From positions 50,977,452 through 51,041,451 of the forward strand of contig CM051528.1 of the NCBI GenBank assembly GCA_028017165.1: a stretch of 64,000 bases of DNA, given 5' to 3'. The translations under genes were made by a program, and so were the position numbers. This stretch comes from Herpetospermum pedunculosum (lineage: Eukaryota; Streptophyta; Magnoliopsida; Cucurbitales; Cucurbitaceae). How positions within the stretch are numbered: position 1 is the first letter of the stretch; each line of letters opens with the position of its first letter. The notes under the pieces were generated by a model. The model was not told the origin of the DNA, did no database searches, and saw only the letters and a list, made by a program, of their open reading frames with translations. Shown piece by piece: positions 35,612-45,479 of the stretch.

Positions 35612-38600
35612 TCACGCTTCAGTCAAGAGGAAGGCCGAGAGAGTCTTCACATCTCCTTCCTCATAGTAATGCTTCAACCTCGCCCCATTGACCATAAATG
35701 GTTGGCCTTGCTGCAAGTTTTTTATCTCTATGGCACCATGAACAAACACATTAGTAATGACAAATGGACCCGACCATCTAGACTTAAGTTTCCCTGGAAA
35801 TAGTTTCAACCGTGAGTTAAACAACAACACAAGTTGACCCTTCTTAAAGTCCTTAACTCTAAGTCTACTATCGTGCCAAATCTTGGTCTTTTCCTTGTAC
35901 ATCTTAGCATTTTCATAGGCCATATGCCTAAGCTCATCAAGCTCATGTAATTGCAAAGACCTCAGTGTCCCCGCATCTTTTACACAAAAATTTAATTCCT
36001 TCATGGCCCAAAATGCTTTGTTTTCTAACTCAAGTGGTAAGTGACAAGCCTTGCCATATACCAGCCTATAAGGGGACATTCCTAGAGGTGTCTTATATGT
36101 TGTCCTATAAGCCCAAAGTGCATCCTCAAGCTTGAAGGACCAGTCTTTCCTATTAGGTTTGACTACTTTTTCTAGGATGTTCTTAATTTCCCTATTTGAG
36201 ATTTCAGCTTGGCCATTTGAGTGTGGGTGATAGGGAGTGGCTACTCTATGTCTAATGTTATACTTAGCCAATACTTTTTCCATAGCCTTGTTAATGAAAT
36301 GTGACCCCTCATCACTAATGATAGCACGAGGTGTCCCAAACCTAGTAAAAATGTGCCTATGCAAGAAGTTGGTGACTGTTTTAGCATCATTATTAGGACA
36401 TGCTTTGGCCTCTACCCACTTGGACACATAATCCACTGCCACTAATATGTAGAGGTTACCTGATGATGGGGGGAATGGCCCCATGAAGTCAATGCCCCAT
36501 ACATCAAAGAGCTCTAACTCTAAGATGTAGGTGAGGGGCATCTCATCCTTTCGACTGAGGTTACCTGTTCTTTGGCATTCATCACAGCTGTGGGCATAGT
36601 TGTGGGCATCTTTGAAGATCGTTGGCCAATAATAGCCACTCTGAAATACCTTTGCAGCTGTTCTTTGGCCACCAAAGTGTCCACCATAAGGAGATGTGTG
36701 ACAGTGCTGCAGCACAGACTTCGCTTCAGCAGCTGAAACACACTTCCTTAGCAAGCCATCAGCACAGGTTCTGTAAAGTGTGGGGTCGTCCCAGATGAAT
36801 TTCCTTGCTTCATGAAGGAACCTCTTCTTCTCTTGTCCTCCCTTGAACACTGGTAATACCTGTGATGCACGGAAGTTAGCAATGTCAGCAAACCAAGGTT
36901 CCTCATCGTTATCACGATGAGTCAAAGCAAAGACATGTTCATCAATAAAAGCATCAGAAATTGCGGGGTCCGCAATTTTGTCGCAATTGTGCTGCAATCG
37001 AGACAGGTGATCTGCAACCACGTTTTCACATCCTTTCTTGTCCCGAATGTCCAAATCAAATTCCTGCAGCAATAACACCCATCTAATCAACCTAGGCTTT
37101 GCATCAGCCTTCCTCATAAGATATTTCAAGGCAGAATGGTCAGTATATACAATTGTCCTAGTGCCTACAATATAGTTTCTGAATTTTTCACAAGCAAACA
37201 CTACAGCAAGCATCTCTTTTTCAGTAGTGGTATAATTACATTGAGCCTCATTCAAGGTCTTACTAGCATAATAGACAGGGTGTGTTAGCTTGTCAATCTT
37301 CTGGCCTAACATCACTCCTACAGCATAGTCACTGGCATCACATAACATCTCAAAGGGCAGATCCCAATTTGGTCCTACTATGATAGGGGCTGTGACTAGT
37401 GCTTTCTTAAGGGTGGTCCAAGCTACTACACATTCCTTAGAGAAGATGAAGGGCCTATTTAGCTCTAATAGCTCACACAGAGGCTTGGCTATCTTAGAAA
37501 AGTCCTTAATGAACCTTCTGTAGAAGCCAGCATGCCCTAAGAAGCTTCTAATGGCTTTGACATTCTGGGGCTCTACCAACTTCTCTATGATCTCAATTTT
37601 GGCTCGGTCAACTTCGACTCCTGCCCTCGACACTCTATGTCCTAAGACAATCCCCTCATCCACCATAAAATGGCATTTTTCCCAATTTAAGACTAGGTTG
37701 GTCTCCTCACACCTAGCCAGGACTTGTCCTAGGTTTTCTAGACAGTTTGAAAATGAGTCCCCAAAGACTGAGAAGTCATCCATGAATATTTCTATCATGG
37801 ACTCATCCAACTCAGAGAAGATTGCCATCATGCACCTTTGGAAAGTTGCCGGTGCATTGCATAAGCCAAAAGGCATTCTGCGAAAGGCAAAGGTTCCAAA
37901 AGGGCAAGTAAAGGTGGTCTTCTCTTGATCCTTAGGGTCTATAGTTATTTGATTATAGCCTGAATAGCCATCTAAGAAACAATAGTAGGCTCTACCAGCT
38001 ATTCTGTCTAACATCTGGTCAATGAACGGAAGAGGAAAATGGTCTTTTTTAGTTTCTTTATTTAATTTCCTGTAATCCATACACACTCTCCACCCTGTGA
38101 CAGTCCTTGTTGGAATCAGTTCGTTGTTCTCATTGACTACCACAGTTATTCCCCCCTTTTTAGGTACACATTGGATGGGGCTCACCCACTGGCTACTAGC
38201 TATTGGGAAGATCACTCCTGCATCTAACCATTTTATTATTTCCTTCTTTACTACCTCTTTCATAGAGGGGTTTAGCCTACGCTGGTGATCTACCCTAGGT
38301 GTGTGCTCTTCCTCTAGTATAATTTTGTGCATGCAATAAGAAGGGCTAATGCCTCGAATATCAGCAATAGTCCATGCTATAGCCTTCCTATGTTGCTTAA
38401 GAAGTAAAATCAGTTCAACCTCATGCTTTTCACTTAATTTAGAAGAAATGATAACAGACAGAGTTTCATTACTTCCTAGATATGCATACTTGAGGTGAGT
38501 AGGTAGTGGTTTCAGTTCTAAAACAGGTGGATGCTCAATGGAGGGCTTTAAAGGATTCACAGATCTATCAGTTAAATCTATATTCATACATACATGTTGT

Positions 38601-41125
38601 TGTTTATCTACAGGTATATCCATTATGTTAGATACATTTAAGTCAGCTATATCTAATTGTACATATTCGTTAGCATGCTTAGTTAATAATACATGCTCTA
38701 ATTGTTCCTCCATCAAGGAGTCTACTACGTCCATGCTAGCACAGGATTCAAGGTCAGAGGGGTACCTTAAAGCTTTATATACGCTAAACTTCACCTCTTC
38801 ATCATGAACCCTCATAGTGAGCTCACCTTTTTGGACGTCTATAAGTGCCCTACCTGTGGCTAGAAATGGTCTGCCTAGCAGGATGGGGACGTCCTTGTCT
38901 GGCTCATAGTCCAGGACAATGAAATCTGCAAGGAAAATAAACTTGTCAACTTTAACTAGAATATCCTCAATTTTACCTTCTGGATATGCAATGGATCTGT
39001 CTGCTAGTTGTAAAGTGACAGTGGTTGGACGTGCTTCTCCTATTCCCAACTGGCGGAATAGGGACAGGGGCATGAGATTTATGCTGGCGCCCAGGTCACA
39101 AAGCGCTCTGCCCACATGCCTGCCTCCAAGTTCTACAGGTAAGGTGAAGGAACCAGGATCCTTCTTCTTCTTGGGCAGCTTGTTCTGGAGGATGGCACTG
39201 CATTCCTCGGTGAGGTTTACTGTTTCAAACTCACCAATTATTTTTTTGTTAGTAATGATGTCCTTCAAAAACTTTACGTAAGAAGGCATAGACTGTAAAA
39301 CTTCTACAAAAGGAATGTTAACATGCACTTGCTTAAGAATTTCTAAGAATTTATTAAAATGAACTTCCTGTTCCTGCTTCTTCTTAAGCCTTCGAGGGTA
39401 TGGAGGTGGTGGCACATATGCAGGTATGTCAGGGCGCTTTAGGATAGGTGGAGGCCTTGGAATTTCTTCTACCTCCTCAATAATTGGCTCCAGCCTGGCT
39501 CCTGATGTGCTAGTTGGTGGTGGACCTTGGTTTGGTAGAGACTCCAGTGGAGCACTAGACTCAGTGTTCTCTACTCTCTTTGGTATGTCTTTTGTGTTGC
39601 TCACCAGTGGTCTTCCACTCCTAAGTTCAATTGCTTGAACTTGTTCTTTACCATCTCTCCTTGGTACCTCGGTGTCAGCAGGGAGTCTACCTTGGGGCCT
39701 ACTCTTAAGTTCATTGGCTAATTGGCCTATTTGGTTTTCTAGGCTCCTAAGAGTAGCTTGCTGGCTCTGAAGCGTAGCATCATTCTTAGCGATGTATTCC
39801 TTGAGTAGGTTTTCTACAGAAGATCCTACAGGTTGATTGTATGGTTTTTGGTACATTGACTGGTTATGTTGAGGAGTGAAACCAGGTGTTCCACTCGGTC
39901 TAGGTTGGTTAAGATTTTGGTTAGTGTTTTGTTGGCCACCCCATGACAGGTTAGGGTGGTTTCTCCAACCAGGGTTATAGGTGTTGGAGTAGGGGTTATT
40001 CCTAGGCTGCTGCTGGCTTCCAATGTAGCAGACTGAGGATGGATTCCCAGGGCAGTATTCATATGGGTGCCCTTCCCCACAGAATCCACAGACAAGTGCC
40101 TCGCCTTGACTTGGTTGGGTGCCCATTGACATGGCTGTGGCGGTATTGGCACTGGTTTGGAGATTGGCCTGAGCCATTTGCTTAACTAGGTTGGTCAGGG
40201 CGTTTATTTGGGTGCTCATGGCGCTTAGAGCATCCTTGTCTTGAGCTCTAGTTGGCTCTACTGGATCATCTGACCACCTACAGTGAGATGTTGAGATCTT
40301 CTCCAAGATCTCATAAGCTTCGTTGTAACTCTTGGACAACATGGAACCTCCAGCGGATGAGTTTAGAACTTGTCTGGTGCTGGGGTTGCATCCTTTAAAG
40401 AAGACTTCTATTTGGATACACCATGGGATGCCATGGTGTGGACATTTAATGAGAAGGTCTTTGAATCTTGTCCAAGCTTCGTGAAGAGACTCACTTGGAG
40501 CTTGTTTGAATTTGATGATATCATCACGAAAGGTCGAATTCCTATCTGGTGGGAAATATTTGACTAGGAATTTTTCTGCTAAGTCTGTCCAATTGAGGAC
40601 AGATCCTGAGGGTAATGAATTTAACCACGTTTTGGCTTTGTCCCTCAAAGAGTAAGGGAACAGATATAGCCTCAGGGCTTCTTGGGAAACTCCAGGAATC
40701 AGGAATGTGTCACTAACTCCTAGGAAGTTCCTAAGGTGGTTATGGGGGTCCTCATTTTCTATTCCAAAGAATTGTCCCACAGTGGACAACATTTGGAACA
40801 TCACTGGCTTTAACTCGAATGAGTTGGCAGTGATTTCAGGACGGATTATGCTGGGGTTCAGCTCCCCAGGCATAGGTACGAGGTATGAAAGGATGGCGCT
40901 ATCCTTGTCATTCGCTATTTCAATGGGATTGCGAGTGACAGGCACCAGGTTTTGATCTAATCCAGCCATTTCTTCTTGAGTGGATTGCGGAGACTCTGCG
41001 GTTTCAGCAATTATTTGAGGTAAGAGGGGTTGTTTAAAGAGACGTTTCTTGGCTCTATTTCTAGCTTTAAATAATCTCTCTGGCTCAGGGTTGAACTCTA
41101 AATCACTACTTGGAGTCTCATTCAT
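35612..41125 (-). CDS. gag-pol: Element G Gag-Pol polyprotein, intact (1837 aa)
   Basis: One uninterrupted frame with no frameshift between gag and pol. Gag core about 100-280; zinc knuckle CX2CX3HX4C about 346-358; linker with SVENLLKEYIAKN coiled-coil-like helix about 430-490; aspartic protease DLGAS with Asp about 677; RT with GWRVCMDYRKLN and FMDD (first Asp about 1116); RNase H catalytic D about 1263, E about 1304, D about 1330, D about 1372; integrase zinc site about 1460-1510, then D 1546, D 1605, E 1641, a D,D(35)E arrangement; a GPF-type tail (RWSGPFVITNVF) near the end. All catalytic residues are present. The polyprotein packages, reverse-transcribes and integrates the element. The ATG at 41125 follows the leader and matches the MNETPSSDLEF start in C and J. 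The best candidate for a recently active copy. Confidence 0.97.
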   Translation of the reverse strand: MNETPSSDLEFNPEPERLFKARNRAKKRLFKQPLLPQIIAETAESPQSTQEEMAGLDQNLVPVTRNPIEIANDKDSAILSYLVPMPGELNPSIIRPEITANSFELKPVMFQMLSTVGQFFGIENEDPHNHLRNFLGVSDTFLIPGVSQEALRLYLFPYSLRDKAKTWLNSLPSGSVLNWTDLAEKFLVKYFPPDRNSTFRDDIIKFKQAPSESLHEAWTRFKDLLIKCPHHGIPWCIQIEVFFKGCNPSTRQVLNSSAGGSMLSKSYNEAYEILEKISTSHCRWSDDPVEPTRAQDKDALSAMSTQINALTNLVKQMAQANLQTSANTATAMSMGTQPSQGEALVCGFCGEGHPYEYCPGNPSSVCYIGSQQQPRNNPYSNTYNPGWRNHPNLSWGGQQNTNQNLNQPRPSGTPGFTPQHNQSMYQKPYNQPVGSSVENLLKEYIAKNDATLQSQQATLRSLENQIGQLANELKSRPQGRLPADTEVPRRDGKEQVQAIELRSGRPLVSNTKDIPKRVENTESSAPLESLPNQGPPPTSTSGARLEPIIEEVEEIPRPPPILKRPDIPAYVPPPPYPRRLKKKQEQEVHFNKFLEILKQVHVNIPFVEVLQSMPSYVKFLKDIITNKKIIGEFETVNLTEECSAILQNKLPKKKKDPGSFTLPVELGGRHVGRALCDLGASINLMPLSLFRQLGIGEARPTTVTLQLADRSIAYPEGKIEDILVKVDKFIFLADFIVLDYEPDKDVPILLGRPFLATGRALIDVQKGELTMRVHDEEVKFSVYKALRYPSDLESCASMDVVDSLMEEQLEHVLLTKHANEYVQLDIADLNVSNIMDIPVDKQQHVCMNIDLTDRSVNPLKPSIEHPPVLELKPLPTHLKYAYLGSNETLSVIISSKLSEKHEVELILLLKQHRKAIAWTIADIRGISPSYCMHKIILEEEHTPRVDHQRRLNPSMKEVVKKEIIKWLDAGVIFPIASSQWVSPIQCVPKKGGITVVVNENNELIPTRTVTGWRVCMDYRKLNKETKKDHFPLPFIDQMLDRIAGRAYYCFLDGYSGYNQITIDPKDQEKTTFTCPFGTFAFRRMPFGLCNAPATFQRCMMAIFSELDESMIEIFMDDFSVFGDSFSNCLENLGQVLARCEETNLVLNWEKCHFMVDEGIVLGHRVSRAGVEVDRAKIEIIEKLVEPQNVKAIRSFLGHAGFYRRFIKDFSKIAKPLCELLELNRPFIFSKECVVAWTTLKKALVTAPIIVGPNWDLPFEMLCDASDYAVGVMLGQKIDKLTHPVYYASKTLNEAQCNYTTTEKEMLAVVFACEKFRNYIVGTRTIVYTDHSALKYLMRKADAKPRLIRWVLLLQEFDLDIRDKKGCENVVADHLSRLQHNCDKIADPAISDAFIDEHVFALTHRDNDEEPWFADIANFRASQVLPVFKGGQEKKRFLHEARKFIWDDPTLYRTCADGLLRKCVSAAEAKSVLQHCHTSPYGGHFGGQRTAAKVFQSGYYWPTIFKDAHNYAHSCDECQRTGNLSRKDEMPLTYILELELFDVWGIDFMGPFPPSSGNLYILVAVDYVSKWVEAKACPNNDAKTVTNFLHRHIFTRFGTPRAIISDEGSHFINKAMEKVLAKYNIRHRVATPYHPHSNGQAEISNREIKNILEKVVKPNRKDWSFKLEDALWAYRTTYKTPLGMSPYRLVYGKACHLPLELENKAFWAMKELNFCVKDAGTLRSLQLHELDELRHMAYENAKMYKEKTKIWHDSRLRVKDFKKGQLVLLFNSRLKLFPGKLKSRWSGPFVITNVFVHGAIEIKNLQQGQPFMVNGARLKHYYEEGDVKTLSAFLLTEA

Positions 41126-41231
41126 AAACTACCCTAAATGGTACCTGAAAAAGAAATGGAAATGGATCAAATCTACTGGAAAATATCTTGGTGTTTCAGA
41201 CTTAACAAACTTCGTTTTCACTTAAAATAAG
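41126..41231 (-). other. Element G leader with conserved pyrimidine tract and CAG/GTAC
   Basis: A leader of about 106 nt between primer site and ATG. Just upstream of the ATG the minus strand reads a pyrimidine-rich tract ending TTTTTCAG then GTACC (41141-41150). This could be a splice acceptor or, read as CAG/GTAC, a weak donor; it is conserved in C, I and J. Confidence 0.55.
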
Positions 41232-41249
41232 TCCCCGGCAGCGGCGCCA
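41232..41249 (-). other. Element G primer-binding site (tRNA-Asp type)
   Basis: TGGCGCCGCTGCCGGGGA on the minus strand, six bases from the LTR; one mismatch to the plant tRNA-Asp 3' end as I recall it. Confidence 0.92.
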
Positions 41250-41255
41250 AAAACT

Positions 41256-42973
41256 TGTTGCGTGCTCAATGTGTAAAGATAAATAAGCAAGAAAGTAGAG
41301 AGAGCACTCAGAACATGCAAGCATACATGGTCTCACAGCAAGTAGTAAGTATATTTCATTCGTTTTTTCCACAGAGACTTATGTTTAGCTATTCGCGAAG
41401 TGTATTTGCTAAGAAAGATGGGGTGGATTTGATGGGGTAAAATTGGTTTTTAATTATCTAATTTTTGCTGAATGTGTAAAGGAATATAACATAAACAAAT
41501 GCAAGTCGAAATTAGACTCAAAGGACAAGAGATGGAATTGATAAACGAAGAAGAAAACAGCTAAACAGAATGAAAAGTTTGCAGAATTGCGGGGACCGCA
41601 ATGTTTCCGCAATTAAACAGCAGCGAAAGTGTGTAAATGGGTGAGTTAAGGGCTACTAATGACTATCCTATAGGCATTATTATACGATTCTCAAGCACTG
41701 GATCTACTCTCTATGCATCAAACTCACTCTATCTCATGTATCGTCCGATTCCATGCATTAGATTCCTAAGTTTACTCGACTTCAAAGTAAGGTCTTAATC
41801 ATCTTGTTAAAACAGAAGTGTTTAGTTTGTACTAGGGAAACGCCTATTCCTAGGCCGTTTCTTGATTACCATGAAAGGCTAGCATGATTATATGACTCTG
41901 AACTCTTACTCCTTCCAGAGGTTAGGAGTTCTTTGGACAAAATGGATGGCCAATCGAAATTGCCCGTGAGATGAAGCTTACATACAATCAATGTTTCGAA
42001 GGCGATCCTGCATGCTTGGTTCACGTTTTTTTAGCCTATAGTTCTGTCATTAGCATGCCCCTAAGTGACTTAGCTACTCATGGATATATAGAGGACAAAA
42101 GTATAAGATAAAACAGACATGCTTAGAAGGGAAATGTACTCAAAACAGTAAGGCAAAACCGTAGCAGCAGAAGATGGAAACTGTGAAATGAAATCTTGCA
42201 ATTTGATTACTTTGAACGTTGAACAGATAAAAGGAAACTTAAAGGAAATAATTCAAAGACAGACAGCGACGAAATGCAGTAAACTAATCACTAAACCAGA
42301 AGCAACAACTGATCAAAGCTGGAAATTAGAAAAGAAAGACAGAAAGCAGTAAAATGGTGCTTGGAATCCTCGTTGCAGTCGCCTCGAATGAAGGGGATGA
42401 AAGGTCAGCCTTGCTTGGATGAATCCAATCGAGAGAGAAGAAGAATCTCCTCTCCTTCCTGTCAGATTATCGATTCCAACAGCTGAGACTCTCACTCCAA
42501 CAGACGGCAAAGGAAAACAGGGAGAAAAAGTGGACTGTGAGAAGGCTTCTACGCTTTCGGATGATGACTGAACCTCCGACTTTGGCCCCCTTTTATAGTA
42601 ATTTGCAGGTGTGTTTGGGCCAAGGAGAACCATCAATCTTCAACGTCATATATCAGAATGGATGGAGGAGAAAGAACGAATCCCTGAAATTACGGAAATT
42701 AACAGAAAAGGATCAGTCAACTTACGGTTTTCACTTGAATAATTGCGGCTTCAGCAATGTTTTCGCAATGCTGTCGCAATGCAGTTTTTTCATTCTTTTC
42801 CTTCGGTTTTCAACCTTTTTCTTTCCTATTGTGCATAAGTCCTAATTTAGCTACCTTCTTCTCATTTTCATATTTAAGCATAGGTTTAGGCTAAATGCTA
42901 TCAAAAGCACCTAAAAGTGTTCATCTTCTTAAGCTAAATGGGTCCTAAATAAGTCACTTTCAGAGACTTAACA
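41256..42973 (-). repeat. Element G 5' LTR (1718 bp)
   Basis: TGTTAAG at 42973 to CAACA at 41256. TATA box at 42591-42597; palindromic clusters at 42741-42782 (U3) and 41585-41614 (U5). Confidence 0.97.
42591..42597 (-). promoter_or_regulatory. TATA box of element G 5' LTR
   Basis: TATAAAA followed by GGGGGCC on the minus strand, 376 nt into the LTR; position conserved in every LTR here. Confidence 0.78.
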
Positions 42974-43697
42974 ACCACCTATAGTGAGATGCTGAGATCT
43001 TCTCCAAGATCTCATAGGCTTCATTATAACTCTTGGACAACATGGAACCTCCAGCAGATGAATTTAAGACTTGTCTGGTGCTGGGGTTGCATCCTTTGAA
43101 AAAGACCTCTATTTGGATACACCATGGGATGCCATGGTGTGGACATTTAAGAAGAAGGTCCTTGAACCTTGTCCAAGCTTCGTGAAGGGACTCATTCTCA
43201 GCTTGTTTGAACTTGATTATATCATCACGAAAGGTAGAATTCCTATCAGGTGGGAAATATTTAACTAGGAATTTCTCTGCCAAGTCTGTCCAGTTGAGGA
43301 CTGATCCAGAGGGTAATGAGTTTAACCACGTCTTTGCTTTATCCCTCAAAGAGTAAGGGAAGAGGTATAGCCTCAAGGCTTCTTGGGAAACTCCAGGGAT
43401 GATGAAGGTATCACTGACTCCTAGGAAGTTTCTAAGATGGTTGTGGGGATCCTCATTTTCCACTCCAAAGAATTGTCCCACAGTGGACAACATTTGGAAC
43501 ATCACTGGCTTTAACTCGAATGAGTTGGCAGTGATTTCAGGGCGGATTATGCTGAGGTTCACCTCCCCAGGCATAGGTACTAGGTATGAGAGAATGGCAC
43601 TATCCTTATCATTCGCTATTTCGATGGGATTGCGAGTGACAGGCACCGGATTTGGAACTAATCTATCCATTTCTTCTTGAGAGGATTGCGGAGATTC
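42974..43697 (-). pseudogene. gag: Element F Gag N-terminal part, start codon deleted
   Basis: This encodes the Gag core (RNPIEIANDKDSAILSYLVP, GQFFGVENEDPHNHL, LRDKAKTWLNSLP, NEAYEILEKISASH). Compared with G, about 190 bp are missing between QEE...PQSPE and the ACTTAACAAACTTCG leader: the ATG, the first about 40 codons and most of the leader. Short shared sequence at the breakpoints (GG-TTTCA type) suggests microhomology or template switching. The upstream MLSLSYCLF start seen in translation comes from LTR sequence and is not real. Confidence 0.9.
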
Positions 43698-43739
43698 TGG
43701 TGTTTCAAACTTAACAAACTTCGTTTTCACTAAACTAAA

Positions 43740-43757
43740 TCCCCGGCAGCGGCGCCA
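43740..43757 (-). other. Element F primer-binding site (tRNA-Asp type)
   Basis: The same 18-base tRNA-Asp-type site as in G, six bases from the LTR. Confidence 0.9.
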
Positions 43758-43763
43758 AAAACT

Positions 43764-45479
43764 TGTTGCGTGCTCAATGTGTAAAATAAATAAGCAATAA
43801 GAGAGAGAGAGCACTCAGAACATGCAAGCATACATGATCTTATAGCAAGTAGTAAGTATTTTTTCATTCGTTTTCCCACAGAGATTTATTATTAGCTACT
43901 CGTGAAGTGTATTGTTAAGAAAGATTGGGTGGATTTGATGGGGTAGAATTGGTTTTAAGTTGTCTAATTTCTAAGGAATATGTAAAGGGTAGCAACATAA
44001 ACAAGTGCAAGTCAAAGATAAACTCAAATGAAAAGAGAAGAGATTAATAAACGAAGAGGAAAATAGCTAAACAGAATTTTAAACTTAGCAGAATTGCGAG
44101 AACAGCAATTCTACCGCAATGTTACTCACAGCGAAAGTGTGTAAAATGGAGAAACAAGGGCTACTAACGACTCCTCTATAAGCATTTTCTCACGATTCTC
44201 AAGCATTGGATCAACTCACTATGCATCAAACTCACTCCATCTCATGTATCTTCCGATTTCATGCATTAGATTCTTTAGTTTACTCATGTCCAAGTAAGGT
44301 CTTAAGCATCTTGTTAAAGCAGAAAGTTATGGTTTGTACTAGGAAAACGCCTATTCCTAGGTCGTTTTCTGGCTACCTTGAAAGGCTAGCATGAGTGTAT
44401 GACTCTGAACTCTTACTCCTTCAAAAGGTTAGGAGTTCTTTGGACAAAATGGATGGCCAATCGAAATTGCCCGTGGGATGAAGCTTACATACAATCAATG
44501 CTTCGAGAGCTATCCTACATGCTTGGTTCACGTTTTTTAGCCTATAGGATTGTCATTAGCATGCCCCTATGTGACTTAGTTACTCATGGATATAGAGAGA
44601 ACATAAATAAGAGATGAAGTAGACATGCTTAGAAGAGAAATAAACTTAAAACAGCAAGGCAAAACAGTACGCAGCAAAGATAAGAGACTGTGAAATGAAG
44701 AATTGTGCTTTGATTACTTGATTGTCTGAATGAACAAAGGAAAGCTTAAAGTGAATAACATAAAGACAGAAAGCAACGAAATGAAGTGAACTAGTCACTA
44801 GAAAAGAAACAACAACTAAACAGAGCTATAAATTAGAAATAAAAGACAGAAAGCAGTAATTGAGCTTGAATGCCTCGTCGCAACCGCCTCGGCTGAAGGG
44901 AGAGAAAGGGTAGCCTTGCTTGGATGAATCCAATCAGGAGAGAAGATGAATCTTCTCTTCTTCCTATCAGATTGTCGACTCCAACAGCTGAACCTCTCAA
45001 ACCAACAGACGGAGAAAAAAAACAGGAGAAAAGATGGAGCTGCGAAGAGACTTCTACGCTTTCGGATGATGATCAAACCCTCTACTTTGACCCCCTTTTA
45101 TAGTAATCTGCAGGTGCGTTTGGGCCAAGGAGAACCATCTATCCTCAACGTCGTATTTCAAAATGGATGGAGGAGAAAGAACGAATCCCTGAAATAACGG
45201 AAAATAACAGAAAAAGACCAGTCAACTTACGGATTTCACTTGAAACATTGTGGTTTTAGCAATGTTTCCGCAATGCTACCGCAATGCGCATTTTTCCTTC
45301 TTTTATCTTCAGTTTTCATTCCTTTTCTTTCCTTTTGCACACAAGTCCTAATTTAGCTACCTTCTTCTAATTCTCATATATAAGCATAGGTTTAAGCTAA
45401 ATCCTATCAAAAACACCTAAGAGTGTACATCTTTCTAAGATAAATAAGTCCTAAAAAGGTCACTTTTGGAGACGTAACA
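43764..45479 (-). repeat. Element F 5' LTR (1716 bp)
   Basis: Partner of 20114-21829. TATA box at 45096-45102 (TTTTATA on the + strand). U3 palindromic heptamers near 45244-45287; U5 cluster near 44091-44122. Confidence 0.96.

Larger units (their letters stand above)
30180..42973 (-). mobile_element. Element G: complete Athila-type Ty3/gypsy retrotransposon (12.8 kb)
   Basis: Both 1718-bp LTRs, primer site, leader, open gag-pol, ORF3, noncoding tail and purine tract are present. The ACCAC target duplication (30175-30179 and 42974-42978) is perfect. LTRs differ at about five positions by eye (0.3%). Inserted in F's gag between codons for RW and SDDP. This is the reference copy for the family in this window; only ORF3 is interrupted, by one stop. 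Confidence 0.98.
42974..45479 (-). mobile_element. Element F (part 2): 5' LTR, primer site and gag start region
   Basis: Continuation of F after G, beginning with G's ACCAC duplication. It ends at 45479 against the second copy of F's own GTGAT duplication in E. Confidence 0.95.
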
